IMG/VR virus record: IMGVR_UViG_3300037845_000029
Coordinates: 1 to 53,725 of that record
Direction: 5' to 3' (one strand)
DNA length: 53,725 bases
Origin: a virus
Below are positions 1 to 9,182 of this stretch, in pieces. The position numbers and the translations under genes were made by a program. Each line of letters starts with the position of its first letter. The first letter of the stretch is position 1. The notes below the pieces were generated by a model, which did no database searches, had not been told where the DNA came from, and saw only the letters and a program-made list of their open reading frames with translations.

Positions 1-240
1 ACCAAGGTCGACGCGAGCCAACTGGCGGAAATCGTCAGGAACGGCAACGCCGCCACGAACGGCGGCACACCCTTGAACGGCTTCAGCGGCGCGATGGGGG
101 CCTACAACGTGCAGGGCTGCTTTCTCGAGGACGAGGCGGACTTGGACCCGCTCTTGTTCCCGGAAGTGGCCCCGCTGAAACGCTACGTGACGAGGCTGAG
201 ATTTTCGCTGTGGTTCGACCAAACTGCCACCAGCGGATGA
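1..240 (+). CDS. Partial phage structural protein (C-terminal 79 residues)
   Basis: The reading frame is open from the first base and ends at TGA 238-240, so the start lies outside the window. The visible part ends in a beta-rich stretch (RYVTRLRFSLWFDQ). It lies directly upstream of the tail tube gene, the usual place of a head-tail connector or tail completion protein, but no specific family was recognised. The 134 bases after it hold no gene. Confidence 0.6.
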   Translation, partial: TKVDASQLAEIVRNGNAATNGGTPLNGFSGAMGAYNVQGCFLEDEADLDPLLFPEVAPLKRYVTRLRFSLWFDQTATSG

Positions 241-374
241 CGACGACGAACCAAACGCCGGTCTAGGGTCGCCCCCGAAGCCCCTGAACCGCCAGGCTGG
301 CCGGCTTTGGTAAACGAGCGGATGGCGCCTTGCGGAAGGCGCGATGAGTTGAAAACGAACAAAGGACTAGCGCC

Positions 375-785
375 ATGTCGCTTTTAGGTTTCGGGACATC
401 AATCACCTTCGCCTCGGGCTTCATGGCCGAGATCACCGACGTAGACTGGGACGGCATCGACCGCGGCGACGTGGATACGACCAGCATGGCGACCACCAAC
501 AACGCCATGACCTACATCCCCGAGGCGCTGTACGATCCGGGTGGCCTGGCGGTAGGCTTGCTCTTCAACCCCGACACCCAACCGCCCTTGCTGAGCCCGA
601 CCACGAACGCGCCGGAGACCATTACCGTCACGTTCAGAAAGCCGCTTGGCAAGACGAACGCGGCGAACTGGCAGGCGCTGGGGTACATGAGCAAGTACAA
701 GTGGATGGGCAAGGTCAAAGGTCTTTATACGGCCAACGCGAACCTGAAATTCAGCGGGCCGATCACGTTCACACCATCGAGCTAG
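375..785 (+). CDS. Tail tube (major tail) protein, probable
   Basis: 136 residues. The length, the beta-rich composition (MSLLGFGTSITFASGFMAEI, then TITVTFRKPLG and LKFSGPITFTPSS) and the position immediately before the tail chaperone pair and tape measure gene fit a siphophage tail tube protein, which polymerises into the tail cylinder. An AAAGGA ribosome binding site precedes the ATG. The assignment is by gene order and character, not by a diagnostic motif. Confidence 0.6.
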   Translation: MSLLGFGTSITFASGFMAEITDVDWDGIDRGDVDTTSMATTNNAMTYIPEALYDPGGLAVGLLFNPDTQPPLLSPTTNAPETITVTFRKPLGKTNAANWQALGYMSKYKWMGKVKGLYTANANLKFSGPITFTPSS

Positions 786-794
786 GAAGAACAC

Positions 795-1055
795 ATGGCC
801 GAGCAGGAAAAGAAGTACCATCCCGCGCCACTGAGCCATGATGGGCTGCAAAAAATGCACGCCTATCTGAAAACGCTCCCTCCCGAGAAAACTTCGATTG
901 CCGTCACGTACCTGGTCGACGTGACCGCTCCCGATTTCAAGGTAGGCGAGAAAGGCCAAACCAAGGAAGTCGAGCGGCACTGGGCCGAGCAATTGATGGC
1001 AGACGGTTACTGCGTGCCAGCCGGCAGCGCAGCACCGGCCGGTAGTCTGACATGA
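795..1055 (+). CDS. Hypothetical tail-module protein
   Basis: 86 residues, charged N-terminus (MAEQEKKYHPAP), no membrane segment or known motif. It starts 9 bases after the tail tube gene with an AGGAAG ribosome binding site, so it is probably in the same transcript. In many siphophages a small protein of unknown role sits between the tube and the chaperones. Function not recognised. Confidence 0.6.
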   Translation: MAEQEKKYHPAPLSHDGLQKMHAYLKTLPPEKTSIAVTYLVDVTAPDFKVGEKGQTKEVERHWAEQLMADGYCVPAGSAAPAGSLT

Positions 1056-1068
1056 TCCGCCGCACAGC

Positions 1069-1611
1069 ATGATTCGTAGGACAGTCCGAGACCGCACCGG
1101 CATCTACGCGCACGTCTCGACATCGAGCGACGATCCGCAAGACTGGGAAGCCATTTTCGCCGCCAAGTCCGGAGAACTCGATCAGGTCGAGCGCTTGGCC
1201 GCTTTGGAACGCTTCGCCAGGAGATCGCTGGGAACCGCACCGGAAGGCTCCCCACAAGAGCAAGACGCGAGCGATCTTCTGGCGAGCTTGCGGTTCATCC
1301 GGTACTGGATCGACGCGGGAGACGCCATCTCAGCGGCAATGGAAGGCATTCGGGCTGGCTCCATCGCCGAACGGATGCAGGTACGCTCGTTCGAGCCGCT
1401 GGTCGAGCGCGGCCGGCGGGCCGCCAGCGCCGCCCAGCGTGCCGGCCGCGCTCGCAGCGAGAATCTCGCACCAAAACGGCGGAAAATACGCGAGCGCTTC
1501 GCCATCGTGCATCCAGCGGAGGTCAAAAGCCGCACGGCGGCGGTCCATCGCGTGGCCCGCGAACTGGGAATCAAGCCGCGGACGGTCTGGCGGGCCCTGG
1601 AAGCCTGCTAA
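1069..1611 (+). CDS. Hypothetical protein with C-terminal helix-turn-helix
   Basis: 180 residues. The last 25 or so (VARELGIKPRTVWRALEAC) read as a helix-turn-helix of the kind found in replication or regulatory proteins. The middle is alanine and arginine rich and probably helical. A DNA-binding protein between the tail tube and tail chaperone genes is unexpected; it may be a regulator carried in the late operon or a morphogenesis factor. No family assigned. Confidence 0.55.
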   Translation: MIRRTVRDRTGIYAHVSTSSDDPQDWEAIFAAKSGELDQVERLAALERFARRSLGTAPEGSPQEQDASDLLASLRFIRYWIDAGDAISAAMEGIRAGSIAERMQVRSFEPLVERGRRAASAAQRAGRARSENLAPKRRKIRERFAIVHPAEVKSRTAAVHRVARELGIKPRTVWRALEAC

Positions 1612-1703
1612 ACCGCTGTCAACCCGCCAATCTGGCACAAAACAGCCGGTAAACTGCCTGCTGCGGACTATTTTGCGGAACCAAGCACAGCGGAGCGACC
1701 GAA

Positions 1704-2123
1704 ATGAGCGAATCCGACACCAACGGCGCGCCTTCCGAGCCGTTGACGGCCGAGCAGATGGGCCAAAAGGCCCTGGCTTTTGAAGACCGAGACCACGAAT
1801 TCACCACGGCCTTCGGCATGAAGGTCTGGGTCTGGCAGATGCCACTGGAAAACCGCGACAAATTCGACCTGTGGAACGCGGAATCACGGCAAAAAGAGGA
1901 CATCACGGCCTTCCGCACGCGGCTGGTCGTCGAAACCTGCTGCGATGAGCAGGGCAACCCGATTTTCAAGCTCGACGACATGCCGGCGCTGGCCAAAAAG
2001 GGCCACACGATCCACCGCCTGAGCAAAATGGCATTGCGGATCAACAAGATGCGGACGCAGGACCTGGAGGACGAGGAAAAAAACTCCGAAAGCGCTACCG
2101 CAGGCTCTTCGCCCTCCGGCTAG
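1704..2123 (+). CDS. Tail assembly chaperone, unshifted product (gpG-like)
   Basis: 139 residues in the zero frame, ending at TAG 2121-2123. By analogy with lambda gpG, this short form would coat the tape measure protein during tail assembly while the frameshifted long form recruits tail tube subunits. It is acidic, lies directly upstream of the tape measure gene and carries a heptanucleotide slip site (2078-2084) near its 3' end, the three hallmarks of the tail chaperone pair. Sequence similarity to lambda gpG is not claimed. Confidence 0.75.
   Translation: MSESDTNGAPSEPLTAEQMGQKALAFEDRDHEFTTAFGMKVWVWQMPLENRDKFDLWNAESRQKEDITAFRTRLVVETCCDEQGNPIFKLDDMPALAKKGHTIHRLSKMALRINKMRTQDLEDEEKNSESATAGSSPSG
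2078..2084 (+). other. Programmed -1 ribosomal frameshift site
   Basis: The heptamer A AAA AAC, in phase with the upstream chaperone gene (codons GAA AAA AAC), fits X XXY YYZ exactly. The downstream -1 frame is open from 2084 to 2503 and encodes a recognisable chaperone T-like domain. No clear stimulatory hairpin was worked out by eye. Confidence 0.8.
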
Positions 2124-2503
2124 CGCTGGCCCTTGGCCGTTACAACGTCGATGAGATGCTCGCCGAGGCGCCGCCCAGGCAGCTCGACGAGTGGTTGGCC
2201 TATAACCGCATCGAACCCTTCGGCGCGCTGCGGGGCGACATGCAGGCCGGCATGATTTGCAACCACATCATCGGCGCGGCCGGCGGAGACTTCCGGCCGG
2301 TTCACGAGTACATTCTGAAATTCGGCCGCGACCCTGAAGACCAGATGGACCCCGACGAGATCGAACACCAACTGATGCTCTTCGCCCAGGCACACAACGC
2401 CCGGCTGGCGGAACAGGCCGGCGGCGCGATGAACGTCGATGTTCAGGGGATTCAGCGCGAGATTGCGGCGGCAAGGACCGTCGCGAGGGACGCCGCGCCA
2501 TGA
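2084..2503 (+). CDS. Tail assembly chaperone, frameshift extension (gpT-like domain)
   Basis: This -1 frame has no good start of its own at its 5' end, but continues the upstream gene if ribosomes slip at 2078-2084. The joined product would be 127 + 139 = 266 residues. The extension begins KRYRRLFALRLALALGRYNV and continues DEWLAYNRIEPFG, which matches the pattern of the phage tail T-type chaperone domain (ALRLG...ELxEWxAYxRxEPFG). An internal ATG at 2156 would lose the conserved start of that domain. The gene ends in an ATGA overlap with the tape measure gene at 2500. Confidence 0.8.
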   Translation, partial: LRKRYRRLFALRLALALGRYNVDEMLAEAPPRQLDEWLAYNRIEPFGALRGDMQAGMICNHIIGAAGGDFRPVHEYILKFGRDPEDQMDPDEIEHQLMLFAQAHNARLAEQAGGAMNVDVQGIQREIAAARTVARDAAP

Positions 2504-5283
2504 GCACGATTGCAAATATCACCGTCGCGCTCTCTGCCGACATCTCGAACTTCATTTCCGGCACGAAGAAGTCGGCCACGGCCATCAACGACCTGATGCG
2601 TGCGGCGAACAAGGCGACGACCGAGGGATTGTCGCCGCTTCAGCGCTACGAAGCGGCGATGGACCTGCTCGGGACGAAACTCTGGGAAGGCCAAGCCGCC
2701 GTGTTGGCTTACGACAAGGTCACGAAGTTTCTGGCCGAGACACTTGCCAAGGAAACTGCGGCTGTGAATGCCGCCGCAGAGGCTACTGCCAGGCTTCGCG
2801 CCAAACAGGAAGCTACGTTGCAAGTCGCTGTCGCAATGATGGCACAAATGGGCCAGGGTCGCTGGAACTCCTGGGAAGCCGGACTAGCGAACATTTCCAA
2901 TGCAACGCTTGCCGCAGAAGCAAGAACGAAGGCGCTATCTGCTGCTGCGACGGCAATGATGGCGCAAATGTCCAAGGGTTCATGGAACTCATGGGAAGCT
3001 GGGCTAGCTAATATCGCAAATGCCACTGCCGCAGCCGAAGCAAGAACGAAGGCACTGTCCGCGGCTGTGACGACAATGATGGCGCAAATGGGCCAAGGGC
3101 GTTGGAGCTCGTGGGCCGCAGGTCTGGCAAATATCACGAATGCCACGAACGCCGCCGCCGCCGCAAACCAGCGACTTGCGACAGTTGTTGTGCCAATGAT
3201 GGCGCAGATGGGCCAAGGTCGCTGGAACTCGTGGGCCGCAGGCTTGGCAAACATCACGAATGCTACCGCCGCTGCCAAAGCACGAATGGACGATGTCTCT
3301 AATGCGGGCCGCGGCGGTTTCCGAATGATCGCGTCGGCGATCAGCCCAACCATCGGCCAAATGGCGTCCTTCGGCGTCGGCGTCGGCGCGGCGATCTTGG
3401 CCATCAACGAGTTTAAGAACGCCATGTCGGCCATCGTCTCGACCGGCGTGAACCTGATGGTAACGTTCGAGAACGTCGAGGTATCGCTCTCGACGATGTA
3501 CAAATCCGCCGGCAAGGGAAAGGCGGTCTTGGAAGAGCTGAAGGACTTGGCCGCCAAGACGCCGATGGAGTTCCCTGAAATCGCGCGCTCGGCGAAGTCT
3601 CTGGCAGCCGTTGGCATCGAAGCGAGGGACCTGCAAGGTCATTTGAAGCTGATGACCGAACTGGCGGCTGGTTCGGGAACGAGCATCGAAGAATTGACGC
3701 GCATCTATACCCGCAACCTGATTCAAGGGCGGCAGTACACTCGCGACATCAACGAGTTCAGCAACGCCGGCATCCCGATTTGGACGCAACTCTCCAAGGT
3801 GATGAAGGTCTCCAATGACGAAGTGCATCAGATGGTGACGGACGGCAGGATCGGAGCGCACGAATTCCAAATGGCGCTGATCGAACTGGTAGACGCTGGC
3901 GGACGATGGCACGGCGCTTCCGAGGCCGCGCAGAAGAGCACGCAAGGGCTGATGGCGACCTTGAAGGATTACACAGGGTTCATTTTGGAGGGCATGACGA
4001 AGGCCACTGCGGAAGCCCTGCACTTCAAGGATGTCATTGGCGGAATCAACCAGTCGATGGCGCGAGAACGCGACGTATGGCAGACGACGACGGCCGACGC
4101 ATTTGGTTTCTTCGATGTTTTCGGTGCCGGATTAGGCTCGTTTTTGAGGTTCAATGAAACCCAAAAGAAAATCGCCGCCCTGCAAAAGATGGACGCGCAG
4201 GAGCGTTTGGATTACGACGCCGCAAAGAAGGCCAATGACCACGACGAAATGGATCGGGCGGCAAAGAAGATTCGCCAAATCCAGTTGATGATTGCCTTAC
4301 ATCAGGGTGAGATGCTGAGTGCGCAGGACGTAAAACTGCTGGCCGAGCGCGGCAAGGAAGAATTACCGACTCCCTTCAAGGGCGGCGACGCCGCCGCACG
4401 TGCCGAATTGGAGAAGAACAAGGAGTCGTTTGACAAGCTGCACGATGCGATGATTAAGGCGTGGGACGCAGCACGGTTCGGCAAGGAAGCGATGGACCGA
4501 CTCGCCTACGCCAACGCGGCGATCGCAGCCGGCAATCGGACAAGCATCGGCGAAATCATGGGTCATTACGACATGGTCGTAGCCGAGACGAAGGCGGCTG
4601 AAGAACGGACGAAGGCAGAAAAGGACGCCGACGCCGAACGAAAGAGACACACGGAGACCTATGACAAGTTGATCTTGAGCCTCAAGCTGAAGATCGCGCT
4701 GCTCGATAAGGATGCCGAAGCTGAGAGGGCTGCGCAATTGGCGGCCGAAGGAAACAACGAGACTGAAGTTCGTCGCATCCTGCTCCTAGAAAAGCAATTT
4801 CGAGTCAGGAAGGAGATGCTTGATGCCCAGAAGGAAGCCGCCGACAAGAACAAAAAGGATTTCGACGACATGAAGAGGCGGGCCGATGAACTCAAAAAGT
4901 CCCTCGAAACACCCGAGGCGGCACAGCAACGCAAGGAAAAGGAACTAGACAAGCTCTTCGACAAGGGACTGCTGACGCCCGATGAACGAGACGCCTTGCA
5001 AAACAAGATCGACCTGGAAATGCAGGAGGCACTGGAGCGCGATAAGAAAAAGACCTTCGGCCCGGCCGCCAAAGCGTTCACCCCCGCCGCCGAATTCGGT
5101 TCCAAGGAAGCCTACAGCATCATGGTCCGGGCGATGGGCGGCTTCGGCGGCAAGAACGAGGCCGAGAAGCAACGCAAGCGGATCATCGAAGAGTTGCGGC
5201 AGGCGAACATCGAAAACCGTCGGCGACACAACGAGAACAGGCAACCCAAGGTCATCAACATTGCCGGCGGGGGTGTGTTCTGA
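2500..5283 (+). CDS. Tape measure protein
   Basis: 927 residues, the longest gene in the window and directly after the chaperone pair, as usual for the protein that sets tail length. Residues about 300-500 hold the common tape measure domain (KTPMEFPEIARSAKSLAAVG, followed by IEELTRIYTRNLIQGR and INEFSNAGIPIWTQLS). A hydrophobic glycine-rich segment lies near residues 270-310. Residues 113-272 are four 40-residue tandem repeats. The C-terminal third is strongly charged and probably coiled coil. The protein is likely ejected with the DNA. It overlaps the next gene by a TGATG junction. Confidence 0.92.
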   Translation: MSTIANITVALSADISNFISGTKKSATAINDLMRAANKATTEGLSPLQRYEAAMDLLGTKLWEGQAAVLAYDKVTKFLAETLAKETAAVNAAAEATARLRAKQEATLQVAVAMMAQMGQGRWNSWEAGLANISNATLAAEARTKALSAAATAMMAQMSKGSWNSWEAGLANIANATAAAEARTKALSAAVTTMMAQMGQGRWSSWAAGLANITNATNAAAAANQRLATVVVPMMAQMGQGRWNSWAAGLANITNATAAAKARMDDVSNAGRGGFRMIASAISPTIGQMASFGVGVGAAILAINEFKNAMSAIVSTGVNLMVTFENVEVSLSTMYKSAGKGKAVLEELKDLAAKTPMEFPEIARSAKSLAAVGIEARDLQGHLKLMTELAAGSGTSIEELTRIYTRNLIQGRQYTRDINEFSNAGIPIWTQLSKVMKVSNDEVHQMVTDGRIGAHEFQMALIELVDAGGRWHGASEAAQKSTQGLMATLKDYTGFILEGMTKATAEALHFKDVIGGINQSMARERDVWQTTTADAFGFFDVFGAGLGSFLRFNETQKKIAALQKMDAQERLDYDAAKKANDHDEMDRAAKKIRQIQLMIALHQGEMLSAQDVKLLAERGKEELPTPFKGGDAAARAELEKNKESFDKLHDAMIKAWDAARFGKEAMDRLAYANAAIAAGNRTSIGEIMGHYDMVVAETKAAEERTKAEKDADAERKRHTETYDKLILSLKLKIALLDKDAEAERAAQLAAEGNNETEVRRILLLEKQFRVRKEMLDAQKEAADKNKKDFDDMKRRADELKKSLETPEAAQQRKEKELDKLFDKGLLTPDERDALQNKIDLEMQEALERDKKKTFGPAAKAFTPAAEFGSKEAYSIMVRAMGGFGGKNEAEKQRKRIIEELRQANIENRRRHNENRQPKVINIAGGGVF
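2836..3315 (+). repeat. Four 120-bp in-frame tandem repeats in the tape measure gene
   Basis: Copies start at 2836, 2956, 3076 and 3196, exactly 120 bp apart. Each encodes 40 residues beginning MMAQM and carrying G(R/S)W(N/S)SW, AGLANI and NAT. Third-position differences show they are not an assembly artefact. Unit gain or loss would change tail length by a fixed step. Confidence 0.9.
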
Positions 5284-5624
5284 TGATCGACCTGCGCAGC
5301 ATGGAAAAAGGAACCGCCAAGGTCGAGCGCCCCAGCCGCACGACGGACCTGGCCAAGCTCTTCAAGGCCGCGCCGTCCCGCGAGCGCGAAGCTGCGCTCA
5401 TCGCATTCGTCAAGCGAACCAGCGTGACCTGCATCGGCATTGCCAAGGAAGAGCCGGGCAAGATCACGTTCCAGTGCGGCGTGCCCGACCCCGACGCGCC
5501 GCCAGATCAGCCGCGATTCATGCCAGCGCATTACGAATGGACCTACGACCTCGACACCGGCATCCTGAAAGCGGCGAAGCTTATCCCGCTCTGGCAGCCT
5601 AGCACGCAGGGAGGCCAGCCATGA
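5283..5624 (+). CDS. Hypothetical tail protein
   Basis: 113 residues, start ATG overlapping the stop of the tape measure gene, end overlapping the next gene by 4 bases. The second half is beta-like (VTCIGIAKEEPGKITFQCGV). Position just after the tape measure is typical of distal tail or baseplate components. No motif recognised. Confidence 0.7.
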   Translation: MIDLRSMEKGTAKVERPSRTTDLAKLFKAAPSREREAALIAFVKRTSVTCIGIAKEEPGKITFQCGVPDPDAPPDQPRFMPAHYEWTYDLDTGILKAAKLIPLWQPSTQGGQP

Positions 5625-6535
5625 GCGTTGTTTGGGCACATGAGCGAGCCGGCGGGCGCGGAGGGCGAGAAAGCCTCACCCCAGCGCGGACCTGGGCCAC
5701 ACGGAACTATACCCGTCACTTTCAGGTCTACACCAGCGACCAGAACGATGGGCCGCAGACCATCAGCGCCTCGGGGGCGCTCCCGTCGCTTCTGGACCTC
5801 TATATCGCCGGCAACGACGTCGACCTGGGGGCCGTCTGCTCGAACATCAGCTACAACCAACCCAACAACAACCAGCCGAAAATTTGGGAAGTTGTCTGCG
5901 AGTACGAGGGTGCCGACAACCCTCTGACCAGGCCGCACTTGATCCGCACGGGGTTCGCCACCCGCGAGCGGATCGTCTGGCAGGACGTGTACCAAGGCCC
6001 GCGCGGCAACGCCGTGCCGATCGTCAACTCGGCCGGGGTCTATTTCGACCCCCCGGTGACGATCAACGAGAACCAGCCGCTCGTCTCCATCGAGCGCAAC
6101 GAAGTCATCACCATCGACCCGGTGGCCTTGGACCTGGCCTACGGCAACACGACCAACGCCGACTTCTTCTTCGGTGCGGCACCCAATACAGTGCTTTGCC
6201 TGGGGATCACCGGCGGCGACGCCTTCGAGGGCGGTATCTGGTACTGGAATATGCACTACGAATTCTGCTACCGTTCGGATGGCTGGGTGAGATACCTGCT
6301 CGACCAGGGCTTGATGTGGTGGGATGCAACGATCCCAGCCGGCGGCACGAAACCCAACGGCTACACGGATGCTACTGACTCCAAAGGAAACGTCACCACG
6401 GAGCCGCAAGCCCTCGACGGAAAGGGTAAGCTATTGGCGACGACGCTTGGGCGATTGCCTGGCCCGAACGACTTCATTTTCCTTCCCTACAATGTTTTCG
6501 TCAGCGTGCCCTTCGCGCCGCTGGCACTGCCATAA
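5621..6535 (+). CDS. Putative distal tail / tip protein
   Basis: 304 residues, rich in aromatic residues, Asn and Gly (GGIWYWNMHYEFCYRSDGW). It follows the tape measure gene and an accessory gene, where distal tail and tip proteins are found. It starts in an ATGA overlap with the previous gene. The composition suits a secreted or virion beta-protein. No catalytic motif is seen; the role is inferred from position. Confidence 0.6.
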   Translation: MSVVWAHERAGGRGGRESLTPARTWATRNYTRHFQVYTSDQNDGPQTISASGALPSLLDLYIAGNDVDLGAVCSNISYNQPNNNQPKIWEVVCEYEGADNPLTRPHLIRTGFATRERIVWQDVYQGPRGNAVPIVNSAGVYFDPPVTINENQPLVSIERNEVITIDPVALDLAYGNTTNADFFFGAAPNTVLCLGITGGDAFEGGIWYWNMHYEFCYRSDGWVRYLLDQGLMWWDATIPAGGTKPNGYTDATDSKGNVTTEPQALDGKGKLLATTLGRLPGPNDFIFLPYNVFVSVPFAPLALP

Positions 6536-6548
6536 AAGGAACCGATTC

Positions 6549-7070
6549 ATGGCCGCGTCAATCAGCTATCAAGGAACGAATCTCGTTGGCATCGGCACGC
6601 TACAATGTAACGCTCTATCAACTGTCGTTGGCTTGGGTGACGCCAACATTAGCGCCGCCGCCGCGATCCAAGCCAGCAAGATCATTCAATACTGGGGCAT
6701 CGGTCACGAACTGGCAAACTCGACGACCGCAGTTACCGCGCTGACCAGGCTGATTCACAGCACGCACGGCTCGACCTGCGCATTGGTGGCATTTCAGGCG
6801 TTCATCATAACGCCCGCGACTGGGGCTGACCGGACAGTCTCGGTTGATCTTCGAAGATCGACGTTGCAAGGCGCGTTCACAACCGTTTTGACATCGCCTA
6901 TTTCGTTCACGAACACGTCGGCCGGTTTGACGGTGGTCAGCGGCGTCATGTCAAGCTTGACGCTGGTCGTCAACGACCTCTTGGAAATCGTCGTCAGCGT
7001 TGCTGGGGTGGCCGGCAATCAGGCTCTTGGACTTCACGCCGCTTGCTTCCTGAGTGAGAGCATCAATTAA
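6549..7070 (+). CDS. Putative tail protein, small and Ala/Thr/Val rich
   Basis: 173 residues from ATG 6549, chosen because AAAGGA lies just upstream and because the longer frame from 6324 lies entirely inside the previous gene. The sequence alternates small and hydrophobic residues (LTSPISFTNTSAGLTVVSG), as in virion beta-sandwich proteins. It would be a structural component at the tail tip. No family recognised. Confidence 0.6.
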   Translation: MAASISYQGTNLVGIGTLQCNALSTVVGLGDANISAAAAIQASKIIQYWGIGHELANSTTAVTALTRLIHSTHGSTCALVAFQAFIITPATGADRTVSVDLRRSTLQGAFTTVLTSPISFTNTSAGLTVVSGVMSSLTLVVNDLLEIVVSVAGVAGNQALGLHAACFLSESIN

Positions 7071-7075
7071 CAGCC

Positions 7076-7840
7076 ATGCCCGTCGAATCCTACGGCATCA
7101 CGCTGGACACCGGCCGCAAGATGGCCGAGATGTGGGAGTGGTACAAGCGCTTCCCCAAGAACCAGTTCACCTACCGGCGTCGGCCTGTTTCCGTCGGCGG
7201 CAATCCCCTTCAAATCGGCAAGCCCACCGCAAATATCGCCTCGCGATCAAGCGGGATAGTCGAGATTTGGAGCGGCACGGCAGGATCGGAGACCGACAGC
7301 AATACTAGCGGAACATTCTTCAATCAACTACCCCAGACCGTGACCAAGGGCTGCTGGGTGGAGATGATGGGCCAGTACATCATCCAGGTCATCAACCCCG
7401 CCAGGATCATCAAGGTTACGCTGACGATGGACCTCATCACCGGCGGTCAATCCGGTGGACCACCAACGGTCGCGGCTTCATTTGACGGAGTTCCAGCAGC
7501 CGGCATGACTGCACTGCTCATTTCCGGCGGAAGTGGCTATATCTCGGCGCCGACAGTGATGATTACTGGCGGCGGAGGCGCGGGAGCTACAGCAACGGCG
7601 ACGATCAACGCAAGTGGTGCCGTCAACGCCGTCATCATGGGAGCGTTCGGAACAGGCTACACGTCAAATCCCTCAGTGTCGTTCAGCGGCGGCGGAGGCA
7701 TGGGGGCGAGCGCTAGTATCCAGGTCCTCATCATTTATCCGTCCTGGGTCCAACAGACGACGATCAAAACAGGTGCCAAAGTCACGGCGATTTGGAACGA
7801 CGTGCTGCAACGATATGAAGCCCTCGACTGGACCTGCTGA
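7076..7840 (+). CDS. Putative tail fibre/adhesin with glycine-rich repeats
   Basis: 254 residues. Residues about 140-235 contain two copies of a motif reading GSGYISAPTVMITGGGGAGA and GTGYTSNPSVSFSGGGGMGA, a repeat type frequent in phage tail fibres and receptor-binding proteins. The N-terminus would attach to the tail. It overlaps the next gene by one base (TGATG). Likely role: host surface contact; inferred from the repeat and position. Confidence 0.65.
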   Translation: MPVESYGITLDTGRKMAEMWEWYKRFPKNQFTYRRRPVSVGGNPLQIGKPTANIASRSSGIVEIWSGTAGSETDSNTSGTFFNQLPQTVTKGCWVEMMGQYIIQVINPARIIKVTLTMDLITGGQSGGPPTVAASFDGVPAAGMTALLISGGSGYISAPTVMITGGGGAGATATATINASGAVNAVIMGAFGTGYTSNPSVSFSGGGGMGASASIQVLIIYPSWVQQTTIKTGAKVTAIWNDVLQRYEALDWTC

Positions 7841-8850
7841 TGGTTCATCACCGTAAATGCGATGGTTGCGAATGCCCGAAGTGCGGCGGCTGCGGGCCTC
7901 TCATGCCGGCGCAGATCACGGCCACGATTTCCGGCGTGCCGCCGTCTTCCGGCGCGAACTACTGCGCGCACTGCGATCTTTTTAATGGAACCTACACGCT
8001 AAATCTTGTCGATCAATGCACCTACGAGGCCATCATCGGCAACACCGGGCAGCCGAAGCCATGCGGGCCATTCATGCTCACGGTCAAGCCAGCTTGGACG
8101 GCTACGATTAGCCCCCTCAACCCGTTCTTCGTCTCTGATGCTCCTCTGAGCGGCCTCCGCGACATGGCGGATCTGGTGTGGAACTTGACGCCGCCGGATT
8201 GCCTTACACCGGTCAGTGCGACTGGCGCGACTGGCGGCGGCGTGCGCATGGACTGCGATTTCAGTGCAGCGACTATTTCGTTGGTTCCATCGGCAACAAC
8301 TGTGGAAAATCCGCCCTGCCGTCCCTGCGCAGGTTGCATGTGTCTCGACAATGACAACAATCGAATCTACATTTGGCCTGACGAGTTCGACGTTGATTTC
8401 GGTGCCGTGTCGCTCTCGCAAAATCCTGCCGTTCCATGTCCGTGTAGCACGATAACCGGAGTCTTCACGCTCAAGAAGTGTGAGCCTTTGAGCTGTCGCA
8501 AGTACGGTGCAGGCGCCTCGCCTATCTGTGCATGGCAATACTACAACTCTTCCTGGTGCCTCGGAAATGTGAATTGCCAGAATTTTCCGAGCCCAAGCAA
8601 CGTTGCAGCCGCCTCTGAACTGGTGATTTTTCTGACATTCGATGGAACGATAGCAACGTTGACGATTCAAAGCGTGTGCGGAGCCTTGATCGCTAGCTAT
8701 CAACAAATCTTGCAGAGCAACCCGACTACCTGCGTTAAACTGTTTGATGGGCCGACCATCCTTTCACCCGTTGGAAGCGTGTTAGGCGTCCTTTGCTCAG
8801 GATCGTTTCCAAGCGCCACGATCACACCGCTCCCAGCCACCACGCCATGA
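7840..8850 (+). CDS. Cysteine-rich putative virion protein
   Basis: 336 residues with about 30 cysteines, including CDGCECPKCGGCG at the N-terminus and PCRPCAGCMC in the middle. No heme CxxCH run and no signal peptide is obvious. The Cys pairs may bind metal or form disulphides outside the cell. It is encoded in the fibre region and overlaps both neighbours, so it is probably a tail tip or surface protein. No family recognised. Confidence 0.6.
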   Translation: MVHHRKCDGCECPKCGGCGPLMPAQITATISGVPPSSGANYCAHCDLFNGTYTLNLVDQCTYEAIIGNTGQPKPCGPFMLTVKPAWTATISPLNPFFVSDAPLSGLRDMADLVWNLTPPDCLTPVSATGATGGGVRMDCDFSAATISLVPSATTVENPPCRPCAGCMCLDNDNNRIYIWPDEFDVDFGAVSLSQNPAVPCPCSTITGVFTLKKCEPLSCRKYGAGASPICAWQYYNSSWCLGNVNCQNFPSPSNVAAASELVIFLTFDGTIATLTIQSVCGALIASYQQILQSNPTTCVKLFDGPTILSPVGSVLGVLCSGSFPSATITPLPATTP

Positions 8851-9182
8851 TCGAAGCCGATTGTCAATTCGATCGAACCGAAGTCGGAATCCGCTGTCGG
8901 CAATGCGGATATGAGCGCAATTGGAATCGGCCAGATTTGCCAAAGCGGAACTGCGGCAAGTTTGTCAGGTCGACCGATACGACATCTTCCACCCGCGCCA
9001 AGTGCCGCCACCTCGGCGACGAGCTACGCCGCCAGGAATGCCCGACCTGCCAGGGGACCGTCAAGCTCAAGGTCTTCGCCTGCGCGATTCACGGAGAATG
9101 CACGCCCGAGACGCCGCTGGAAGGCGTGGCCTGCTGCGCGTCGTGCCCGGACTGGGCGAATCCCGCCACATCCGATTCGTAG
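8847..9182 (+). CDS. Small zinc-finger-like protein at the end of the tail operon
   Basis: 111 residues from ATG 8847 (ATGA overlap with the previous stop). Several Cys pairs: CRQCG near residue 17, ECPTCQG near 64 and ACCASCPDW near 100. The C-terminal half (KVFACAIHGECTPETPLEG) resembles small Cys-rich proteins often found beside planctomycete phage tail genes, which is recall and not a search. It converges on the minus-strand gene ending at 9067, overlapping by 116 bases. Confidence 0.6.
   Translation: MIEADCQFDRTEVGIRCRQCGYERNWNRPDLPKRNCGKFVRSTDTTSSTRAKCRHLGDELRRQECPTCQGTVKLKVFACAIHGECTPETPLEGVACCASCPDWANPATSDS

Noticed and set aside
2709-3617. Minus-strand ORF of 302 codons under the tape measure repeats
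   Set aside because: It mirrors the repeat region of the tape measure gene and has no independent start signal.
5543-6409. Minus-strand ORF of 288 codons
   Set aside because: Antisense to the tail tip gene, with typical shadow composition (Val/Asp/Gly rich) and no ribosome binding site.
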